Made by a program: the position numbers and the translations under genes. Shown here one piece after another: positions 60,101 to 64,000 of a stretch of DNA of 64,000 nucleotides. Position 1 is the stretch's first letter; each line of letters opens with the position of its first letter. This DNA comes from Blastomyces gilchristii SLH14081 (taxonomy: Eukaryota; Ascomycota; Eurotiomycetes; Onygenales; Ajellomycetaceae), in contig NW_003101677.1 in the NCBI RefSeq assembly GCF_000003855.2, forward strand, positions 1,058,392-1,122,391, read 5' to 3'. Below the pieces are notes generated by a model that did no database searches, had not been told where the DNA came from, and was given only the letters and a program-made list of their open reading frames with translations.

Positions 60101-62425
60101 CCAGGAAGAGGGATATCAATTTTAGGGGTTATAGCAGCAGCAGTAGCATCGGCACCAGCGATGTCATCTGTGTGCTCCGCTTGACTTGTTTTGATCTTTC
60201 GGCCTATGAAATGAGAATATAGCTCGGTCTGGGAAATCAAGAAGTTCAGCTTTCGTTTTTGGCGGTTAGCCTCGCGATCAGCTTCTGCCTTCTTGGCCAG
60301 TTCCAGCTCTTGTCTCTCAGCCATGCGACGCAGATCACGCTCCTCACGCTCATTCCGTTTCCAAAATGACATCATCTCCCGCATAGTTCTCTTCGCCCGA
60401 GCTTGAGTGTCCTTCATACTCTTGTTGGTACGTTCTTGCCATTTGCGAGCCTGTTTGCTAGCCAGCTGGGCCGTCTTACGGAGATTCTCCTGGCGAGTGC
60501 TCAACGAAGTAACCTTGATACGATAAACTTTGGGTACATCTTTTCGAGCAATCTCTCTCCAGATTGACTCATATAGCCCGTTATAAGCTTTGGACTCGAA
60601 TGGCGTCGTGGGCGGTGCCGGAGTCGTTTCCTTGGAGCGGGCACCTTTGCCTTCTTTCTTCAACGCTTCCTTCTTCGGATCCTCCTTGGGGGCAAGAGGA
60701 ACGAGTTCGTCATCTTTCTCCATGGCAGCATAGGCAGCTTCAGCAGCATCCTTTTCGGCTTGCTTCTTTTCCTTGGATTTTTTCAGCCGAGCGGAAGATC
60801 CGGACTTTCCAGGTTTCCTCTTTGGCGGGGGGGATTTCGAAGCGACATGGAAAGTGCTCGTCGTGCCGCCTTCGAGGTTTGGAGCCATCGGGGTCACTTC
60901 ACTGATTTCCTCAGGTTCGTTGCCTCGCTCCAAGGCACGTTTCGTACTCTTGATTTTCTTGCGAGATTTTTCAACCTCGCGCATTAGGCGCTCTTTCTCC
61001 GCAGCATCTTCCGCTTTGTTGGCTTTCTGGCGAGCTTCGTCCATCTTCTGCATCTCAAGGCGGACAGTGTTCTCGCGACGCCGTTTTCTTTGCATGTCCT
61101 TCTTCCGCTCCTTTTCATCCTGGAGCTCTTTCTGTTGCACTTCGGATTGAACAGCGGCCTCATGATGGCGATTAAACCGTTCAGCCCCATTTAGTACTTG
61201 TTTCTCGAAAACTTTGGCTAGGGTCTCCAGGAATTCGGTTTGACGTCGCTATATAAAAAAATATTGTTAGTTTAAAACGGAGAAAAATACAAGATGAGAT
61301 CCCAGTTTGAGAAATGGGACGTAACATACCCTACGTTTCCGTGCTTCGACGGCCTCCACTTCACGAGCACGTTTCTTTCCTTTGCGGATGTAACGCGCCC
61401 ACTCATGTTCAAATCCGGGAGCGTCCAGCTCACTCTTGTCCATGGAATCGATCCGGTCTATCGCTTTAGCGATCTTATCGCTCTCGCGCTCAGCTATGGA
61501 CTTCTTCGACCTTGAATTTGTGGGGGCGGCGGATTTTGTTGCGGATACGCCGTTGGTGGATGGGCGGGTTGAAATATCGTTGTAGGAAGGTTCCAAGTGA
61601 ACCGGGTGTCGCCGTCTTTCCGAACCGGACTGCTTGGGCTTTTCGACTTTGGGGGCTGGGGCGACTGCTGGGCGTTCATTCACCTTGCTGACCTGGGGTG
61701 GGGGAGTACTCTTCCGCGGGGGCCGTTCCTCAGTTGGACCTGAAAGGATGCTTGCAAATGACATGGGGTCCGTCCTAGCTGGTTTCTACTCAATGGACAA
61801 GTTAGTAATCCCATCGTAATAACAATAACAGATATATATCATATAAAAAGAAAAACGGGGATTAGATATCGGAACATACGGATTCCTTCGGGGAAGCGGG
61901 CCTAGTATCCCGCATCATAGGCGACTGGGACGAATATCCCATGTTATTCGGCCTCATATCATGAATAGGCTCGTGTTCACGCTTTGGCGATCGCGTCATT
62001 GATTCCGTGCCCCCATGCGGGTGAGGGTGAGGGTGGGAGGAGGAGGAGGAAGCCTGTTGGCTATAGAGGCTTGGAGGCGGAGAGTGGGCCGACGAGGCCA
62101 TGTGGGAGTTCCCGTACGGACGATGTAGGGGGAACTGAGGGGTCGCGGATGTAGAGTGGGCGTGATATGACGGGGAGGTGTCGGGATGGGACACAGACCC
62201 GTTTAAGGGCGGGAGAGTGGTATTCATCCTTGGAGAAGGGGGGTGGGCAAAGTGCGGGCTCCGGGCCATGGAGGATGGGGGGTACGCGGGGGGTGTATGA
62301 GGAGGGGGTTGGTAGGGGTCATTGTTGGGATAGGAGGACCTGTCTCTCGAAGAAGAGGGAGAGTAGTTTGCGTAGCGAGATTGCTGGGTAGGAGAGTGAA
62401 CTGTGTAGGGCGGCCCTCCTGCCAT
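57101..62425 (-). CDS. INO80: INO80 chromatin-remodelling ATPase
   Basis: Four exons, 62425-61880, 61785-61330, 61248-57399 and 57309-57101, give 1686 aa, similar to Aspergillus INO80. It is the Snf2-type motor of the INO80 complex, which slides nucleosomes and edits H2A.Z at promoters, forks and breaks. The N-terminal 180 residues are a disordered Ser/Pro/His region. Then comes [20 protein letters not shown], a charged coiled-coil region, and the DBINO/HSA domain (about 560-680; [21 protein letters not shown]). The Snf2 ATPase has Walker A DEMGLGKT (K833) and DEAQ (D937). The INO80-specific long insert follows, then helicase-C with [20 protein letters not shown] (about 1475-1500). The last exon encodes a basic Gly-rich tail; its intron join restores [17 protein letters not shown]. 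Reading through that intron gives an unrelated tail, so it is rejected. The start is the first ATG in the frame. Confidence 0.96.
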
Positions 62426-63044
62426 CACGAGCAAGCTTCTTTTTTGTGGCGGAAGCACGCGTTATATAAGAGCGAGCGGGAGGTATGGATCAGATGCGGG
62501 TTGAGAGATGGGATGGAACGGCAGTGAGGTAATTATTTTTCTATTGACGAAGAAAATGGGTGGGGGATTTGGGATTAAGGAATAGATGAGATAGCCATGG
62601 AGTTTAGGCGTAGGACGGAGAAGGAATGAATAGCTTGACCCAAGAATCCGTGCAAGATGGGGGGCTGTTGGTAAGGACTTGTTAGCCAAAGCCAAACTAG
62701 AGGGAGGGAAAAAAAAAACCTTTTTTCTTTTCTTTTTCTTTTTTTCTTTTTTCTTTTTTTTTTTGTATCGCGGGTTGGTATTGGTTAAATTGAAGGCAGA
62801 GAGAGAATTTGGGGATGGGGAAAATGGTGGAAGGGAAGAAGAGTAGGATGGAAGAGACAATTCTTTCTACCTGAAGCTGGCGAAAGAAGCGAGTTCTTCT
62901 TGTTCTGGCCGTTCAAAAGGACGAGACCAAGGGACGAGAGTTAGTGGATTCGCATGGAGCAGCAGCAAGGTTACAGACAGAGGCGATGATTGGTGGCAAG
63001 GAAGTGGTATACGGTAGACGGTGTGGAGGTTGGAGGTGGAGGAG

Positions 63045-63045
63045 G

Positions 63046-63076
<31 letters not shown>

Positions 63077-63170
63077 TGGGGATGATGATGATGGATGGGG
63101 ATGGCGAGAGTGAAGAGGATGGAGGATGATGTTGGTGATGTTGGTGATGTTGGTGGTGGTGGTGGTGGTG
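63045..63170. repeat. GAT/GGTGAT simple-repeat cluster
   Basis: Tandem GAT triplets, two copies of a GGATGGGGATGATG-type unit and a GTTGGTGAT array follow one another. It lies about 620 bp upstream of INO80. Confidence 0.8.
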
Positions 63171-63585
63171 GATGGCGAGGGCAGCGCCTTCATTATTGTG
63201 GTTTGTTTGGTGGTTGCTGGTAGTTACTGCTGGTGGTGTAGGTGCTGGTGCTGGTGCTGGTGCTGGCGGGCGGCGGGCGGCGGGTGGAAGCAAATCAATC
63301 CCCTGATGCTGCACCCACCGACTTTCTTGCGGCGGGCGGCGGCGGGTGGAAAAAGACCACCAAAAAGACCACCAAAAAGACCAAAAAGAGACCAAAAAGT
63401 CTGTTCTGGGCGATGTGTCAGGCTCCGGCTGTTTGCGGGCTCGCCGGTATTGGCCCGTACGGACAGCCGCCGATACAGGGCCTGGAACTGGCGCCGGCGC
63501 CCGCGGCTACGAAGGTTGGTTACAGGTATGGTATCCGGCTTACCCGTACAGCCCCGTACAAGGCACAATACAACTTCTCCAAAAT

Positions 63586-63624
63586 AGGTACCTTTTGTAT
63601 GATTATCCCATATAAAAGGTACCT
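63586..63624. repeat. Inverted repeat with 11-bp arms
   Basis: AGGTACCTTTT at 63586-63596 and its exact complement AAAAGGTACCT at 63614-63624, with a 17-nt spacer that has a few further pairs. It could form a hairpin or be a dyad binding site. Confidence 0.75.
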
Positions 63625-64000
63625 GTCAATGCAAATTTTATGAGCAGAACAATAGTAGTAGTAGAGTAGCCTATCAAAGAATTTAAAATCCTAAACCCTT
63701 TTACTAGTAGATTTAAGTTAGTTACTAAGTTACTTAAAATAGTTATGAAATAATAATTTGTTTCTACTACACAACTAAACTTAAAATTTCATCATTACTG
63801 CGTAATGTCCTGTGTTGAAGATATATATATATTTTTTTAATAGGTATCTTTATATGGTGAGCTCATAAATAGTTATAAGTTAAACACTCTCTCACAGTCA
63901 GTAGGATCTAACAAGTTTTGTTGTGATGATGACTCTAGTCTGAATTTAACAACATCATGCTTGCTCTAAGTTAGCCATAATAACTTTGTTCACAGCTTCA

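Larger units (their letters stand above)
62426..64000. promoter_or_regulatory. INO80 promoter and right-end region
   Basis: No gene recognised. It contains an A/G-rich tract on the INO80 sense strand (62708-62765), GAT and GGTGAT repeats (about 63045-63170), GCTGGT repeats (about 63240-63267), AGACCACCAAAA repeats (63354-63401), an 11-bp inverted repeat at 63586-63624, and an AT-rich right end. Confidence 0.45.

Noticed and set aside
1..64000. tRNA, rRNA, CRISPR arrays, transposase or reverse-transcriptase genes
   Set aside because: No cloverleaf with A/B boxes, no rRNA sequence, no spaced direct repeats and no mobile-element protein motif was found by reading both strands.

Overview
The window is nuclear DNA from a filamentous ascomycete. 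Genes carry short GT-AG introns with fungal branch-point-like motifs, intergenic DNA is AT-rich and full of simple repeats, and the set includes fungus-specific genes: a SteA-type homeodomain/C2H2 regulator, a fungal rhodopsin-like 7TM protein and the arginine attenuator peptide. Protein style and gene architecture fit Eurotiomycetes, most likely Onygenales (Ajellomycetaceae-like). That placement rests on recognition, not on a search. I see no mobile-element coding sequence, tRNA, rRNA or CRISPR array. All splice joins below were made by hand from GT/AG sites and reading phase; every joined CDS has a length divisible by three.

Layout. 0-7.2 kb: a flavin monooxygenase (-) and an HSL-type esterase (+), divergent across a 2-kb spacer. 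8.2-13.4 kb: fumarate hydratase (+), a decayed hypothetical gene (-), glucosamine-6-phosphate N-acetyltransferase GNA1 (+). 15.6-20.4 kb: a rhodopsin-like 7TM protein (-) divergent from a secreted FAD-linked oxidase (+). 20.9-23.2 kb: HIS6 (-) and the ribosome-assembly factor FAF1 (+) sharing a 280-bp promoter. 26.4-27.9 kb: a single-pass cell-surface protein. 27.9-34.8 kb: a 7-kb gene-poor, repeat-dense stretch leading to steA (34.8-37.6 kb) with two overlapping uORFs. 39.9-42.4 kb: a sucrose/alpha-glucoside transporter. 45.7 kb: a tiny secreted Cys-rich ORF. 47.3-52.9 kb: CPA1 with its uORF, ribosomal protein eL41 and Pol I subunit A49, all (+). 53.8-62.4 kb: HEM1 and INO80, both (-).

Function. 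Most genes are housekeeping: TCA cycle (FUM1), chitin precursor synthesis (GNA1), histidine and arginine synthesis (HIS6, CPA1), heme synthesis (HEM1), ribosome production (FAF1, eL41, A49) and chromatin remodelling (INO80). CPA1 shows two layers of control: a consensus Gcn4/CpcA site and the arginine attenuator peptide uORF. Here the uORF is split over three exons, with a junction directly before the critical Asp12. Accessory or signalling genes are the monooxygenase/esterase pair, the 7TM protein and secreted oxidase, the surface protein, the Cys-rich ORF and steA.

The most interesting signals are the spliced attenuator peptide, the overlapping uORFs before steA, a likely internal start for cytosolic fumarase, the Cys-rich ORF interrupted by TAG, an apparent 34-nt intron, the dispersed nonamer TACGGAGTA and a perfect 22-bp GC palindrome in AT-rich DNA.
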